Source: Mesorhizobium zhangyense (lineage in GTDB: Bacteria; Pseudomonadota; Alphaproteobacteria; Rhizobiales; Rhizobiaceae). Taken from it: a stretch of DNA of 64,000 bases. Made by a program: the position numbers and the translations under genes. The notes under the pieces are model-generated. The model was not told the DNA's origin, made no database searches, and saw only the letters and a list, made by a program, of their open reading frames with translations. Below, piece after piece: positions 16,833 to 25,555 of the stretch. The DNA is taken from positions 62,001-126,000 of the forward strand of contig NZ_JAAKZG010000002.1 in the NCBI RefSeq assembly GCF_011045115.1, written 5' to 3'. Every line of letters starts with the position of its first letter. Within the stretch, counting starts at the first letter, position 1.

Positions 16833-19800
16833 TCACTCAGCTGCCGGCGCCATCTGCCGCAGCCGTGTCATCATCGAGCGCAGCACCGCAGGCTTCACCG
16901 GCTTGTTGATGACCGGCACGTCCATCTCGTCTGCTGCCGTGCGCACCTCTGTTGAGCGATCGGCGGTCAGCAGAACTGCCGGCGTGCAGTTGCCATAGAT
17001 CGTGCGCAGTTTCGCGATGACCTCGAGGCCGGTTTCGCCATCAAGGTGATAGTCGGCGAGGATGATGTCCGGCTGCAGCATTGGCCGATTTTTCGCGAAA
17101 GCCTTCGAGCCGGAATAGGCGCTGACCTTGCATCCCCATCCTTCGAGCAACAGGCGCATGCCTTCAAGGATGCGGGCGTCATTGTCGATGCACAGCACCG
17201 AAAGCCCGTTCAGGGCGGCATTGGCGGCAGGCTGCGGTTTGGCCACGCTTTCGGTCACGGTCTCCTGCGCATCAGTCACGGGCAGGATGACGGAGAAGCG
17301 CGTGCCCTTGCCGCGGCCGGAATCGATCTGGATTTCGAGGCGCAGCACCCGCGCGATGCGGTCGACGATCGACAGGCCGAGGCCCAGCCCCTGCGCCTCG
17401 CGCGCGCCTTCGTCCAGGCGGGTGAACTCGCTGAACACGGTGTTGAGCTTGTCGACCGGAATGCCGATGCCGGTATCGAACACCTGGATTTCGGCCAGCT
17501 CGCCGCGCCGCCTTACACCGACGAGGACGCGGCCGCTGCGGGTATATTTGACCGCATTGGAGACGAGGTTCTGGACGAGCCGGCGCAGCAGGTTGCGATC
17601 GGTCTCGACCGTCAGCGAAGACGGTACGATGACGAGTTCGAGCTTCTTCTCTGCTGCCATGGGCTGGAAATCGGTGCCGACCTGACGCAGCAGCCCGTCG
17701 AGCCGGAAGACGGTTTCGGCAGGTTTCATCGCGCCCGCATCGAGCCGCGAGATGTCGAGCACGGCACCCAGAATGGTTTCGACCGATTCCAGCGAGGATT
17801 CGATGTTGGTTGCCGCATCGCCGACAGTCCCTTTTCCGGCCCGCTCGATGAGCGACGAGCAGTAGAGCCGCGCGGCGTTGAGCGGCTGGAGGATGTCGTG
17901 GCCGGCGGCCGCGAGGAAGCGCGTCTTGCCGAGATTGGCTTCCTCGGCCAGCATCTGCGCCTGGGCGAGCTCTTCGTTGACCAGCGTCAGTTCGGCGGTG
18001 CGGCTTTTCACACGCTGTTCCAGCGATTCATTGGCTCGTTTGAGTGCCAGATCGGCAGCGACGCGGGCGGAGATATCGGCATAGGTCGCGACGATGCCGC
18101 CGTCAGGCATGGGGTTGGAGCGCAGTTCGATGATGCGCCCGCTGGTCTTCAGTTCGATCTGCCAGGCGCTGTCGAAATTGGTCAGCCGGTTGAGCGTCGA
18201 AAGCCGCGCCTCGTGGGGGATGTCGCCGCGCGCGGCCAGAAAGCGCAGGATCTTGTCGAGCGATACGCCGACCTGGCCCATGTCGTCGGGCAGGTTGAAC
18301 AGCGCGCGATACTGCCTGTTCCAGCAGGTCAGGCGGAAATCCTTGTCGAAGACGGTTATGCCCTGTTCCATCTGGTCGAGCGCGATCTGGAGCAGGTCGC
18401 GATTGTGCTGCAGGGCTTCGGTCGCGTCGTCCAGCAGGCGGAAGGCGTCCTTGGAGGCGCTATCGTTGCGCTTGAACAGCAGCGACAGGATCAACCGTGC
18501 CGAAGACGAGCCGACCGCACTGGCCAGAAGCTGCTCGGAAAAGCGCACCACCTCCATGCTCGCCTGCTCGTTGCCGTTGAGCTTGATCCCGTCGACCTGC
18601 TCGAAAGTCTGGAACGAGCGCTCGGTGCGCTCGACGCCGAGATAGCGCGAAATCGTGTCCTTCAGGTCGTTGACGGTGATGGCGGTGCGGAAGCGCCGAA
18701 GGCTCGGCATCGGGCTCGTGTCGCGCGGCACGAAGATCGCGGCCTGTATGCGCTCCAGCGGCACCGAGGCGCGTGAAAGCGAGCCGAGGATCAGGCAGAG
18801 CGTGTTGATGGCAAGGCTCCACATCACGCCATGGTTGAGCGGCTCGGCAATCGTGCCGAACAGCGCCTGCGGCCGCAGTGCCTCGATGCCGAACAGGCCT
18901 TCGGTCAGAATCTGCGTATCCGGTGCCACGAGAGACGGAAACAGCAGCGTATAGGCCCATACCAGGATGCCGGCGGCCATGCCGAGTGCCGCCCCCCGGC
19001 CATTGGCGCCGCGCCAGATCAGCCCGCCGAAGAAGGCCGGCGCGAATTGCGCGATCGCGGCGAACGACATCAGCCCGATTGACGCCAATCGCGCATTGTT
19101 GGTGCTCTCGCGGTAATAGAGGAACGCCGCAAACAGGATGATGAAGATCGACGCACGCCGGATGTTGAGGATGAGGCTCGACCAGTCCTCGTTCTCGCTG
19201 GCCTCCGTCTTGAGCACGCGCCGCACGAACAGCGGAATGATAAGGTCGTTGGAAATCATGATCGACAGCGCGACGCTGGCCACGATCACCATGGCGGTGG
19301 CCGCCGACAGCCCCCCGATGAAGGCCGCCATCGCCAGCAGATCCTGCCCGCTCAACAGCGGGACGGAAAGCACGTAGAGATCGCTGCTCGTCTGCGGGCC
19401 TACCATGGCGAGACCGGCAAATGCGATCGGCAGCACGAACAGGTTGATCAGCACCAGATAAAGCGGAAACACCCAGGTTGCGGTGCGCAACTCGGCCTCG
19501 CTGCGGTTTTCGACGATCATCACATAGAACTGCCGCGGCAGCATGATGATGGCGAAGCCGCTGATGATCGTCGAGACCAACCAGGTGCCGAGCGAGGTCG
19601 TGTAGCCCATTGCCTGCTGTACTTCGGCATTGGCGGAAAGCTTCTCGAACATCGCGCCGGGGCCGTCGAAAAGCGTGAATGTCACGAACAGGCCGACGGC
19701 AAGGAAGGCGGCGAGCTTCACGACGGATTCCACCGCCACCGCCAGGATCAGGCCGTCCTGATGCTCCGTCGCGTCGGCGTGTCGTGTACCAAACAGGACG

Positions 19801-20348
19801 GCAAACAGCGCCAGCAGCATGGCGACGATCAGCGAGATATCGCTGACGAACGGGTCGAAGGAGGGCGGCGAGCCATTGTAATGCTCGACCATCAGGCTGA
19901 CCGACCCTGAGATCGCCTTTAGCTGAAGGGCGATGTAGGGGATCGCGCCGACGATGGCGATCAGCGTCGCGATGAGGGCTACGGCAAAACTCTTGCCGTA
20001 GCGGGCGCCGAGGAAATCGGCGATCGAAGTGATCTTCTCGGCCTTCGCCAGCTTGACGATACGTTTGAGCAGCGGAAAGCAGAAGACGAAAACCAGCACC
20101 GGGCCGATATAGATGGCAAGGAATTCGATGCCCTTTTCGGAGGCGAGCCCGACCGAGCCGAAGAAGGTCCACGACGTGCAATAGATGGCGAGGCTGAGCG
20201 CGTAGATGTAGGGGCGCGGGCGTCCCGGTTCGCGCTTCGCGGCCTGCCTGTCGCCCAGGCTCGCAATCGCGAAAAGCAGCGTCACATAGGCAACTGCGAT
20301 GATAACGACGACCCAGCCCTGCACGCCTGAACCAACCTCCCACGCCAA
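16833..20348 (-). CDS. hybrid histidine kinase with SLC5 transporter-like sensor (CrbS/MxtR-like)
   Basis: 1171 residues. Order of parts: a sodium:solute symporter-like membrane region of about 13 helices (residues 1-500); a STAC-type linker (about 530-630, with LLASAVGSSSARLIL); a PAS domain near 650-760 (MEQGITVFDKDFRLTCWN); a short coiled coil; HisKA with AAGHDILQPLNAAR around the phosphorylated His (near 815); HATPase (NLVSNAVKYT, FDTGIGIP, GLGLGLSIV); and a C-terminal receiver with ILADYHLDGETG and NKPVKP. All catalytic motifs are intact. The start is a TTG; a GTG eight codons later has a better GGGAGG site. It probably senses a transported carbon compound. Confidence 0.9.
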   Translation of the reverse strand: MAWEVGSGVQGWVVVIIAVAYVTLLFAIASLGDRQAAKREPGRPRPYIYALSLAIYCTSWTFFGSVGLASEKGIEFLAIYIGPVLVFVFCFPLLKRIVKLAKAEKITSIADFLGARYGKSFAVALIATLIAIVGAIPYIALQLKAISGSVSLMVEHYNGSPPSFDPFVSDISLIVAMLLALFAVLFGTRHADATEHQDGLILAVAVESVVKLAAFLAVGLFVTFTLFDGPGAMFEKLSANAEVQQAMGYTTSLGTWLVSTIISGFAIIMLPRQFYVMIVENRSEAELRTATWVFPLYLVLINLFVLPIAFAGLAMVGPQTSSDLYVLSVPLLSGQDLLAMAAFIGGLSAATAMVIVASVALSIMISNDLIIPLFVRRVLKTEASENEDWSSLILNIRRASIFIILFAAFLYYRESTNNARLASIGLMSFAAIAQFAPAFFGGLIWRGANGRGAALGMAAGILVWAYTLLFPSLVAPDTQILTEGLFGIEALRPQALFGTIAEPLNHGVMWSLAINTLCLILGSLSRASVPLERIQAAIFVPRDTSPMPSLRRFRTAITVNDLKDTISRYLGVERTERSFQTFEQVDGIKLNGNEQASMEVVRFSEQLLASAVGSSSARLILSLLFKRNDSASKDAFRLLDDATEALQHNRDLLQIALDQMEQGITVFDKDFRLTCWNRQYRALFNLPDDMGQVGVSLDKILRFLAARGDIPHEARLSTLNRLTNFDSAWQIELKTSGRIIELRSNPMPDGGIVATYADISARVAADLALKRANESLEQRVKSRTAELTLVNEELAQAQMLAEEANLGKTRFLAAAGHDILQPLNAARLYCSSLIERAGKGTVGDAATNIESSLESVETILGAVLDISRLDAGAMKPAETVFRLDGLLRQVGTDFQPMAAEKKLELVIVPSSLTVETDRNLLRRLVQNLVSNAVKYTRSGRVLVGVRRRGELAEIQVFDTGIGIPVDKLNTVFSEFTRLDEGAREAQGLGLGLSIVDRIARVLRLEIQIDSGRGKGTRFSVILPVTDAQETVTESVAKPQPAANAALNGLSVLCIDNDARILEGMRLLLEGWGCKVSAYSGSKAFAKNRPMLQPDIILADYHLDGETGLEVIAKLRTIYGNCTPAVLLTADRSTEVRTAADEMDVPVINKPVKPAVLRSMMTRLRQMAPAAE

Positions 20349-20596
20349 GCGATCTCGGCATTAGACCGAAGGCAATCACAGCCGCGCTAGCTTGTCCATT
20401 CGAGAGCGCTAGACAATTGGTTGTGCAACAACTTCCTAGCCGGCTTTTTGATCCCGGCCTATTTTGCGGTGCGGATCGCGCGTCGGTGCAATTTTAAACG
20501 TTTTGCAATCTATGGTTTTTGCTATGATGCCGCACCGGCCGGAGTCGAAGAGGCGGACAATCAGAGTGCCCGGCCGCCATCAAAGGAGAGGGTTCG

Positions 20597-21016
20597 ATGC
20601 TTAAGGAATTCCAGGAGTTTATCTCCAAAGGCAATGTCATGGACCTCGCGGTCGGTGTCATCATCGGCGCGGCTTTCGGAAAGATCGTCGACTCGCTGGT
20701 CAACGACGTCATCATGCCGATCGTCGGCGCGATTTTCGGCGGCCTCGATTTCAACAACTACTTTTTACCTTTGTCTTCAGCGGTTACGGCACCGGCACTC
20801 GCAGCGGCAAGGGAACAAGGCGCCGTCCTGGCATATGGCAGCTTTGTAACCGTCGTGCTGAACTTCATCATTCTTGCCTTCATAATCTTCCTGATGGTCA
20901 AGGCGGTGAACAATATGCGCCGCAGGGTCGTTGCGGAGAAACCGGTTACTCCGGCTGCTCCTCCCGCAGATGTGGCGCTGCTGACCGAAATTCGCGATCT
21001 TCTGGCAAAGAGATAG
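20597..21016 (+). CDS. mscL: large-conductance mechanosensitive channel
   Basis: 139 residues with the standard MscL build: amphipathic N-terminus ([13 protein letters not shown]), pore helix TM1 ([18 protein letters not shown]), a periplasmic loop, TM2 ([17 protein letters not shown]) and a charged C-terminal bundle. It forms a homopentamer that opens under membrane tension and releases solutes on osmotic downshock. A GGAGAGG site precedes the ATG. It is a single-gene unit followed by a clear terminator at 21040, and is divergent from the kinase gene across 248 bases. Confidence 0.97.
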   Translation: MLKEFQEFISKGNVMDLAVGVIIGAAFGKIVDSLVNDVIMPIVGAIFGGLDFNNYFLPLSSAVTAPALAAAREQGAVLAYGSFVTVVLNFIILAFIIFLMVKAVNNMRRRVVAEKPVTPAAPPADVALLTEIRDLLAKR

Positions 21017-21039
21017 CCCTCCACTTCAACCGCTTTCGG

Positions 21040-21070
21040 AAAACCCTGGCTTCTATAGCCGGGGTTTTCT
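21040..21070 (+). terminator. rho-independent terminator after mscL
   Basis: Arms AAAACCCTGGC (21040-21050) and GCCGGGGTTTT (21058-21068) pair over 11 bases with one G-T wobble around a 7-base loop, and run into TTTTCTGTTTT. It lies 24 bases after the mscL stop. Confidence 0.85.
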
Positions 21071-21128
21071 GTTTTCGACGGCCTGAAAACGCGCTAGCTA
21101 TCCTTCAAACCTTCCATCTGGATTCATC

Positions 21129-22295
21129 ATGACCCTGATAGACAATCTTCGCGCAGAAGCCCGGCTTGCGCCTGAAAGCGGCATCGTCGAAGTCGCCAAC
21201 TATGGCCGCGTGCGCGAGGGGCTCATTCCGCTGTGGGCGGGCGAGGGCGACCTGCCGACGCCGTCTTTCATCTCCGATGCGGCTACGCGCAGTCTCGTCG
21301 CCGGTGAAACCTTCTACACATGGCAGCGAGGCATACCGGACCTGCGCAGCGCTCTGGCTCGTTACCACGAGCGCCATTTCGGCAAGCATTTTGCTGACGA
21401 GGAATTCATGGTCACCGGCGGTGGCATGCAGGCGATCCAGCTTGCGCTGCAGGCAACAGCCGGCGCCGGCGACGAGGTCATCTACCTGACACCGGCCTGG
21501 CCGAATTTTCCGGGTGCGGCCGGCATCGCCGGGGCAAAGCCGGTGGCGGTTCGCCTCGACCAGTCGGACAATGGCTGGGTATGCGATGTCGCCAAGGTCG
21601 AGGCGGCGGTTACGCCGCGCACGAAGGCGATCTTCCTCAACAGCCCGTCTAACCCGACCGGCTGGACCGCCGATCTGGAAACGCTGAAGGCCATTCTCGA
21701 TTTGGCTCGCCGGCACGGCCTCTGGATCATCGCCGACGAAATCTATTCGCTGTTTTACTATGGCGGCGACCGCGCGCCCTCCTTCATGGACATCATGGAT
21801 GACGAGGACCGCATCCTGTTCGTCAACACATTCTCCAAGAATTGGGCGATGACCGGCTGGCGCATCGGCTGGCTGCGGGTTCACCCCTCGCTGCAGCAGA
21901 CTTTCGAGAACCTGATCCAGTATTCGACCTCCGGCGTCGCGCAATTCATGCAGCGCGGCGCGATTGCTGCCCTCGAACATGGAGACGAATTCCTGAAATC
22001 GCAGATCGAACGGGCAAGGCAGGCGCGCGATATCGTCTGCGGCATTCTCGGCGATACGGGCCGCGCGCGCATCAGCGCGCCGCAGGGCGCATTCTATCTG
22101 TTCTTTTCGGTCGAGGGCATCAGCGACTCGCGCAGTGCCGCCTTCGAGATCATCGACAAGGCCAATGTCGGTCTGGCGCCGGGTACTGCCTTCGGCGAGG
22201 GTGGCGAAGCGTTCTTCCGGCTGTGCTTCCACCGCCGTCTGGACCAATTGGAAGAAGCCGCAACGCGCTTGGCAGGCTGGATACGCAGCGCGTAA
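21129..22295 (+). CDS. pyridoxal-phosphate aminotransferase, class I/II
   Basis: 388 residues of fold type I. Landmarks: TGGGMQAIQLAL, the PAWPNF segment, SPSNPTGW, the DEIYS aspartate-tyrosine pair, and the PLP lysine Lys237 in NTFSKNWAMTGWR. The C-terminal arginine that binds the substrate carboxylate lies in FRLCFHRRL. Family members transfer amino groups between aspartate, aromatic or other amino acids and 2-oxoglutarate; the exact substrate is not set by these motifs. It is followed 83 bases later by ilvE on the same strand, so co-transcription is possible. Confidence 0.9.
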   Translation: MTLIDNLRAEARLAPESGIVEVANYGRVREGLIPLWAGEGDLPTPSFISDAATRSLVAGETFYTWQRGIPDLRSALARYHERHFGKHFADEEFMVTGGGMQAIQLALQATAGAGDEVIYLTPAWPNFPGAAGIAGAKPVAVRLDQSDNGWVCDVAKVEAAVTPRTKAIFLNSPSNPTGWTADLETLKAILDLARRHGLWIIADEIYSLFYYGGDRAPSFMDIMDDEDRILFVNTFSKNWAMTGWRIGWLRVHPSLQQTFENLIQYSTSGVAQFMQRGAIAALEHGDEFLKSQIERARQARDIVCGILGDTGRARISAPQGAFYLFFSVEGISDSRSAAFEIIDKANVGLAPGTAFGEGGEAFFRLCFHRRLDQLEEAATRLAGWIRSA

Positions 22296-22378
22296 TTTTC
22301 ATGGCTTCGCTGTTGCATCTCCTCGCTTGAGCAGAATATGAAGTCTCCAGTTTCGGGGACACCGGGAAAGTAAATTCG

Positions 22379-23461
22379 ATGACAGGCAAACTGCAGATAA
22401 AACACATTCCACATGGCTCGCCGACCTCGACCGAGGCGCGCGCGGCATTGATGCAAAATCCCGGCTTCGGCAAGGTCTTCAGCGACCATATGGTTACGAT
22501 GACCTGGAGCGCCGACCGCGGCTGGCACGACGCAGAGATCAAGGCGCGCGCGCCGTTCTCCATCGATCCCGCTGCTGCCGTGCTGCACTACGCGCAGGAA
22601 ATCTTCGAAGGCATGAAGGCATACCGGACCAAGGACGGCATCGCGCTGTTCCGCCCGGAAGAGAATGCGCGCCGCATGGCAATGTCGGCCGACAGGATGG
22701 CGATGCCGACTGTGCCGGAAGACCTGTTCATCGAAGCCGTCGAGACGCTTGTGCGCACCGACGCTGACTGGATCCCGGAGGGCGACGGCAGCCTCTATCT
22801 CCGGCCGTTCATGTTCGCCAGCGAAGCCTTCCTTGGCGTGCGCCCGGCATCGGAATACATCTTCTGCGTCATCGCTTCGCCGGTCGGCGCCTATTTCAAG
22901 GGCGGCTACAAGGCCGTCACCGTCTGGGTTTCGGACGATTACACGCGTGCGGCTCCCGGCGGCACCGGTGATGCCAAGTGCGGCGGCAACTATGCCGCCA
23001 GCCTGATCGCCCAGGCCGAGGCGACGAAGCATGGCTGCGACCAGGTGGTTTTCCTCGACGCTGCCGAGCATCGCTGGGTCGAGGAACTTGGCGGCATGAA
23101 TGTCTGCTTCGTCATGGATGACGGCAGCCTGGTCACGCCGCCGCTCGGCGGAACCATTCTGCCCGGCATCACGCGCGCTTCGATCCTCAAGCTGGCGCAG
23201 GAAGCCGGCCTGCGCATCGACGAAAAGCCCTATTCCTTCGACCAGTGGCGCAAGGACGCCGAAAGCGGCAGGCTGCGCGAAGCTTTCGCCTGCGGCACCG
23301 CCGCGGTCGTGGCCGGCATCGGCTCGGTGCGTTTCAAGGACGGCGCGTTCGCAATCGGCAACAGCGGCGACGGCGAAGTGACCGCCAGGCTGCGCAGCGA
23401 ATTGGTCGGCATCCAGCGCGGCACCGTCGACGACAAGCACGGCTGGGTGCATCTGGTCTGA
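22379..23461 (+). CDS. ilvE: branched-chain amino acid aminotransferase
   Basis: 360-residue class IV (fold type IV) aminotransferase. It makes or breaks down leucine, isoleucine and valine by exchange with glutamate. Diagnostic segments: LHYAQEIFEGMKAYR, YLRPFMFA, GGNYAASLIAQ with the gene-family pattern before the PLP site, VVFLDAAEHRWVEELGGMN with the conserved glutamate, and ITRASIL. Length and the N-terminal extension match the longer, eukaryote-like branch of the family used by alphaproteobacteria. No leader peptide or attenuator is visible in the 83 bases before it. Confidence 0.93.
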   Translation: MTGKLQIKHIPHGSPTSTEARAALMQNPGFGKVFSDHMVTMTWSADRGWHDAEIKARAPFSIDPAAAVLHYAQEIFEGMKAYRTKDGIALFRPEENARRMAMSADRMAMPTVPEDLFIEAVETLVRTDADWIPEGDGSLYLRPFMFASEAFLGVRPASEYIFCVIASPVGAYFKGGYKAVTVWVSDDYTRAAPGGTGDAKCGGNYAASLIAQAEATKHGCDQVVFLDAAEHRWVEELGGMNVCFVMDDGSLVTPPLGGTILPGITRASILKLAQEAGLRIDEKPYSFDQWRKDAESGRLREAFACGTAAVVAGIGSVRFKDGAFAIGNSGDGEVTARLRSELVGIQRGTVDDKHGWVHLV

Positions 23462-23548
23462 TCCAGCATCCCCGGCGGACCCTTCTACCGGGATTGCCTT
23501 TCACGGCAGGCTCCGTAATATCTCGCTGAGTATTACGGAGACGAGCCG

Positions 23549-24037
23549 ATGAGAACTGTCCGCATCCTTCTGGCGGTATTCGCGCTGCTGGCCGTTCCTC
23601 TTGCGGCGACGGCCAAAGACATGACCGGCATAGCGCTTTCCGGCGTCGGCGTAGAGGCCGGCACGCTGACTGCGGCCGATCTCGCCAAGTTTCCAGTGAC
23701 GGAAATGGAAGTCTCCTTCATGACCAAGAAGGGCATGGAGACGGGACGATACAAGGGCGTTCTGCTGTGGCCAGTGCTTCAGGAGAAGGGCCTGGCCAAA
23801 CTCGCCGGCGATCATCACGAAGACCTGGCGCACACATTTCTGGTGACCGCCAGCGATGGCTACAGAATAGCCTTCTCGGTCGGCGAGATCGCGCCGGACT
23901 TCGGCAACCGCGCCATCCTGCTCGCCACCGAGCGCGACGGCAAATCGTTGCAGGATGAAGGTTTCCGGCTGGTCGTGCCAAATGACGCCCGCGGCGCCAG
24001 AAGCGTCAAGGGCGTGGTGTCGATCGAAATCAAATAG
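23549..24037 (+). CDS. periplasmic molybdopterin-oxidoreductase-fold protein
   Basis: 162 residues with a signal peptide (about 1-22, ending AATA). The mature part has a YKGVLLWPVLQ segment, ASDGYRIAFSVGEIAPDFGNR and FRLVVPNDARGARSVKGV, which resemble the sulfite-oxidase-type molybdopterin-binding fold in a short form. The cofactor-ligating cysteine of true members is absent; there is no cysteine in the mature chain. It may therefore bind another ligand or be a cofactor-free relative. Monocistronic, between ilvE and the convergent hemA. Confidence 0.72.
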   Translation: MRTVRILLAVFALLAVPLAATAKDMTGIALSGVGVEAGTLTAADLAKFPVTEMEVSFMTKKGMETGRYKGVLLWPVLQEKGLAKLAGDHHEDLAHTFLVTASDGYRIAFSVGEIAPDFGNRAILLATERDGKSLQDEGFRLVVPNDARGARSVKGVVSIEIK

Positions 24038-24039
24038 GC

Positions 24040-24063
24040 TGCCGGGCAATCAACCCGGCATTA
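24040..24063. terminator. hairpin between convergent genes, likely bidirectional terminator
   Basis: TGCCGGG (24040-24046) and CCCGGCA (24054-24060) form a perfect 7-base stem with a 7-base loop, in the 33 bases between two convergent stops. Only a short TTAAT follows, so termination strength is uncertain. Confidence 0.5.
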
Positions 24064-24070
24064 ATGGCGG

Positions 24071-25348
24071 TCAGCCGCCGGACTTCGGCACTAGCAGCGG
24101 AATGATCCGGTCGGACTTGGCCACCGCCGGCTTGCCTTCGGTGTTGTAGGGAATGCCGAGCGCATCCCAGGTCTCGACCAGCGCGTCCTTGAGCACGTCG
24201 ATCAGCGCGTCCGTATGGAACGGCGTCGGGGTGATACGAAGGCGCTCGGTGCCGCGCGGCACAGTCGGATAGTTGATTGGCTGGATGTAGATGCCATGGA
24301 CGCCGAGCAGGCGGTCGGTGGCCATCTTGCAGAGCTCGGGGTCGCCGACCAGAACCGGCACGATGTGCGTTTCCGACGGCATCACCGGTAGGCCAACCGA
24401 GGCGAAGACTTCCTTGGCGCGCGCGGCCTGACGCTGCTGGGCGTCGCGCTCGGCCTGCGAGGTCTTGAGATGGCGGATCGAGGTGGTGGCGGCAGCGGCG
24501 ATCGCCGGCGGCAGCGCGGTCGTGAAGATGAAGCCCGGAGCAAACGAGCGCACGGCGTCGATCACCGATTTCGTGCCCGTTATATAGCCGCCGAGCGTAC
24601 CGAATGCCTTGGCGAGCGTGCCTTCGATGATATCGATGCGATCGGCTAGCCCTTCGCGCTCGGTGATGCCGCCACCGCGCGGGCCATACATGCCAACGGC
24701 GTGGACCTCGTCGATATAGGTCATCGCGTTGTATTTCTCGGCGAGGTCGGCGATCTCCTTGATCGGTGCGATATCGCCATCCATCGAATAAACGGATTCG
24801 AAAACGATCAGCTTGGCGCGCTCGCGGCCGGCTGCCTGCAGCAGGCTTTCCAGATGCGCGACGTCGTTGTGGCGGAAGATCTTCTTCTCCGCGCCCGAGC
24901 GACGAACGCCTTCGATCATCGAGGCGTGGTTGAGTTCGTCCGACAGGATCAGGCAGTTGGGTAGCAGCCGCGCAATCGTCGAGATCGAAGCCTCGTTGGA
25001 GACGAAGCCCGAGGTGAAGACGAGGGCCGCTTCCTTGCCGTGCAGATCGGCGAGCTCAAGCTCAAGCTCGACCAGCGGATGGTTGGTGCCGGAAATGTTG
25101 CGCGTCCCGCCCGCACCCGAGCCCATCTTGCCGGCGGTGTTCTGGAAGGCGCCGATGACGTCGGGGTGCTGGCCCATGCCGAGATAGTCGTTGGAGCACC
25201 AGACGGTGATTTCCTGGGCTTCACCGTTCGACCGCCAGATGGCCTTGGGGAACGAGCCGGCGATGCGCTCCAGATCGGCGAAGACGCGATAGCGTCGTTC
25301 GGCGTGGATCTGGTCGATCGCTTCCTCGAAAAATCGCTGGTAGTTCAT
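24071..25348 (-). CDS. hemA: 5-aminolevulinate synthase
   Basis: 425 residues from ATG 25348, the alphaproteobacterial C4 (Shemin) route: glycine plus succinyl-CoA to 5-aminolevulinate, the first step of tetrapyrrole synthesis. The N-terminus [14 protein letters not shown] is typical of the family. Key parts: [12 protein letters not shown], the [12 protein letters not shown] loop, [10 protein letters not shown], and the PLP lysine Lys247 in [11 protein letters not shown], at the position equivalent to Lys248 of the Rhodobacter enzyme. Longer in-frame starts to 25444 exist but lack family resemblance. A CRP/FNR-like palindrome lies 122 bases upstream, which fits oxygen-responsive haem control known in relatives. 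Confidence 0.96.
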   Translation of the reverse strand: MNYQRFFEEAIDQIHAERRYRVFADLERIAGSFPKAIWRSNGEAQEITVWCSNDYLGMGQHPDVIGAFQNTAGKMGSGAGGTRNISGTNHPLVELELELADLHGKEAALVFTSGFVSNEASISTIARLLPNCLILSDELNHASMIEGVRRSGAEKKIFRHNDVAHLESLLQAAGRERAKLIVFESVYSMDGDIAPIKEIADLAEKYNAMTYIDEVHAVGMYGPRGGGITEREGLADRIDIIEGTLAKAFGTLGGYITGTKSVIDAVRSFAPGFIFTTALPPAIAAAATTSIRHLKTSQAERDAQQRQAARAKEVFASVGLPVMPSETHIVPVLVGDPELCKMATDRLLGVHGIYIQPINYPTVPRGTERLRITPTPFHTDALIDVLKDALVETWDALGIPYNTEGKPAVAKSDRIIPLLVPKSGG

Positions 25349-25469
25349 TTCTGTATCCCGATTTTTGATGGGGATCATAATCACAGCCCGCTTTTCAGTC
25401 CATTCCATGGATGCGGGCAAAATGCCACGCCGTCTTTGGTGCAATATGCCCTCTTATCTGGGTACAGAC

Positions 25470-25485
25470 CGTGATCTGGATCACG
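25470..25485. promoter_or_regulatory. CRP/FNR-type palindrome between hemA and dadA
   Basis: CGTGATCTGGATCACG is a perfect 16-base palindrome apart from its two centre bases. It has the TGAT-N4-ATCA core of FNR/FixK anaeroboxes, with G and C replacing the outer T and A, and also fits the GTGA-N6-TCAC core of CRP sites. It is 122 bases before the hemA start and 70 before dadA, so it could serve either gene. Which regulator binds is an inference. Confidence 0.55.
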
Positions 25486-25555
25486 TGCGTCGTGGTTTTT
25501 GCCCAAATTTCCGATAACTGCTATTCGGCGGCCGTCTTGGGCAATGAGGAATGGC

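Noticed and set aside
17046-18776. 576-codon frame antisense to the hybrid kinase
   Set aside because: Low-complexity composition typical of antisense frames in GC-rich genes; the kinase motifs on the other strand are complete.
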